Source: Bombella apis (GTDB lineage: Bacteria; Pseudomonadota; Alphaproteobacteria; Acetobacterales; Acetobacteraceae). From it: 64,000 nucleotides of DNA. A program made the translations under genes and the position numbers. The notes beneath the pieces are model-generated. The model was not told where the DNA came from and did no database searches. It worked only from the letters and a program-made list of their open reading frames with translations. Positions within the stretch are counted from its first letter, which is position 1. Every line of letters begins with the position of its first letter. Location of the stretch: the NCBI RefSeq assembly GCF_018221685.1, contig NZ_JAGJTM010000003.1, positions 124,001 to 188,000 of the forward strand, given 5' to 3'. Below are positions 63,310 through 64,000 of this stretch, piece by piece.

Positions 63310-64000
63310 GACCGAACCGTGACAGGATCCGCCCTGCAAAGCCAAGCTCACCGACCGGAGACACCGTATAAAGTGGTGAATAGACCCTGGGCTGACCTGG
63401 CAGGCCAACGGAAACATGGCCAGACTTCTGCCCTGCTGCCACCGGTGCCGGAATGGGGGACGGATAATCCACGCTGATCTGCACTTTCGAGGACCAGCCG
63501 ACAGGGATGGTCAGGCTGACATCCTCCGCAACAGCCAGACCAACCGTGCGATGCTCCCCATTCCACACGGCAGCGGCCGGCTCCACAACCTGCCCCTTGT
63601 GCAGCAGCTGAACCGTCTCAAAACTGGAGAATGCCCAGCTCATCAGCCGCTCACCCTCATGAGCACGCTCATTGGTAGAGGCAGTCCCATTGATGACGAC
63701 AATGACACGGTTGCCGTTCCGTTCTGAACTGGCACACAGGCCAAACCCCCCTGCATCGGTATGGCCAGTCTTCAGACCATCAGCCAGCCCCTTGTCGACC
63801 AGCACATTGCGGTTCCCCTGACGGATATGGTTGAAGGTGAATTCCTTCTCCCCGAAGAACCCGTAATAACGGGGGAAATCACGAATGAGATGCTGCGCCA
63901 GCATGGCCACATCCTGAGCGCACATGTAATGGCTGGCATCCGGCAGGCCGGTCACGTTCATGAAATGAGAGTTGCGTAAGCCAATGCGCTGGGCTGCCTC
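63296..64000 (-). CDS. dacA: D-alanyl-D-alanine carboxypeptidase (PBP5/6 type), N-terminus beyond window
   Basis: The reading frame runs open to the right edge; 234 codons of the C-terminal part are visible, so the start and the SxxK serine lie outside. It contains the KTG motif (LADGLKTGHTDAGGFG) and the family sequence EAAQRIGLRNSHFMNVTGLPD, followed by the PBP5 beta-rich stalk (about VNGEHRTVGLAV onward) and a C-terminal segment without an obvious amphipathic anchor. It trims pentapeptides in the periplasm. It overlaps tmk by 14 nt and heads the tmk-holB-metG-tatD run. Confidence 0.88.
   Translation of the reverse strand, partial: EAAQRIGLRNSHFMNVTGLPDASHYMCAQDVAMLAQHLIRDFPRYYGFFGEKEFTFNHIRQGNRNVLVDKGLADGLKTGHTDAGGFGLCASSERNGNRVIVVINGTASTNERAHEGERLMSWAFSSFETVQLLHKGQVVEPAAAVWNGEHRTVGLAVAEDVSLTIPVGWSSKVQISVDYPSPIPAPVAAGQKSGHVSVGLPGQPRVYSPLYTVSPVGELGFAGRILSRFGHAPQ

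Noticed and set aside
1..64000. tRNA, rRNA, CRISPR, IS element or prophage
   Set aside because: No cloverleaf-like sequence, regularly spaced repeats, transposase or phage-like gene was recognised; gaps between genes are all under about 230 bp.

Overview
This window is a dense chromosomal segment of about 64 kb from an acetic acid bacterium (Alphaproteobacteria, Acetobacteraceae). Three things point there: two tandem PQQ-dependent polyol dehydrogenase units of the SldBA type, found in Gluconobacter-like organisms; alphaproteobacterial gene orders (miaB-phoH-ybeY-corC, dsbA-like-smc, aroE-coaE-dnaQ, dacA-tmk-holB-metG-tatD-MBL); and moderately high GC with GTG and TTG starts. The genus cannot be fixed from the sequence; a small-genome, insect-associated or sugar-niche relative is possible but is inference. 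I see no tRNA, rRNA, CRISPR array, insertion sequence, phage or integrative element.

Layout. 1-6.8 kb (minus): an edge-truncated YceI protein, then tamB and tamA for outer-membrane protein insertion. 6.9-18.3 kb (plus): PlsC-type acyltransferase, miaB, phoH, ybeY, a CorC-type CBS protein, a DsbA-like oxidoreductase, an unusually long Smc, a metallophosphatase and a chorismate mutase. 18.4-23.7 kb (plus): two sldB-sldA units with mosaic near-identity. 23.7-26 kb: a small unknown gene, then pyrE behind a structured leader, then murI. 26-32.5 kb (minus): polyprenyl diphosphate synthase, nrdB and nrdA with NrdR-box-like sites upstream, aroC, fabI. 32.6-36.4 kb (plus): lipid A genes waaA, lpxK and an LpxL-type acyltransferase, then an unknown gene. 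36.5-42.8 kb: a penicillin-binding protein activator-like lipoprotein overlapping divergent rsmI, then lolA, gshA, rsmE and divergent ubiA. 42.9-49.3 kb (minus): two MFS transporters, der, bamB and a TPR membrane protein. 49.4-57.9 kb: a glycosyltransferase, dihydroorotase, a heptosyltransferase-like GT9, dnaQ, coaE, aroE, an N-formylglutamate amidohydrolase-like gene, a TlpA-like protein, divergent argH and an LptM-like mini-lipoprotein. 58-64 kb: an unknown gene, then the minus-strand run MBL hydrolase, tatD, metG, holB, tmk and an edge-truncated dacA.

Functionally, much of the window serves the envelope: lipid A (waaA, lpxK, lpxL), outer-membrane assembly (tamAB, bamB, lolA, LptM-like), and peptidoglycan (murI, dacA, the activator). 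The rest is mostly core metabolism and information processing (pyrE, dihydroorotase, nrdAB, tmk, aroC, aroE, chorismate mutase, argH, gshA, ubiA, holB, dnaQ, metG, der, smc). The sldBA pair supplies periplasmic oxidation of sugar alcohols feeding the ubiquinone pool, for which ubiA and the polyprenyl synthase contribute biosynthesis.

I found no clear candidate for a wholly new system. The observations most worth a second look are the sldBA duplication with apparent gene conversion, the pyrE leader with mutually exclusive pairings, the NrdR-like boxes, the repeat element between tamA and plsC, several overlapping divergent gene starts, and three small genes of unknown function.
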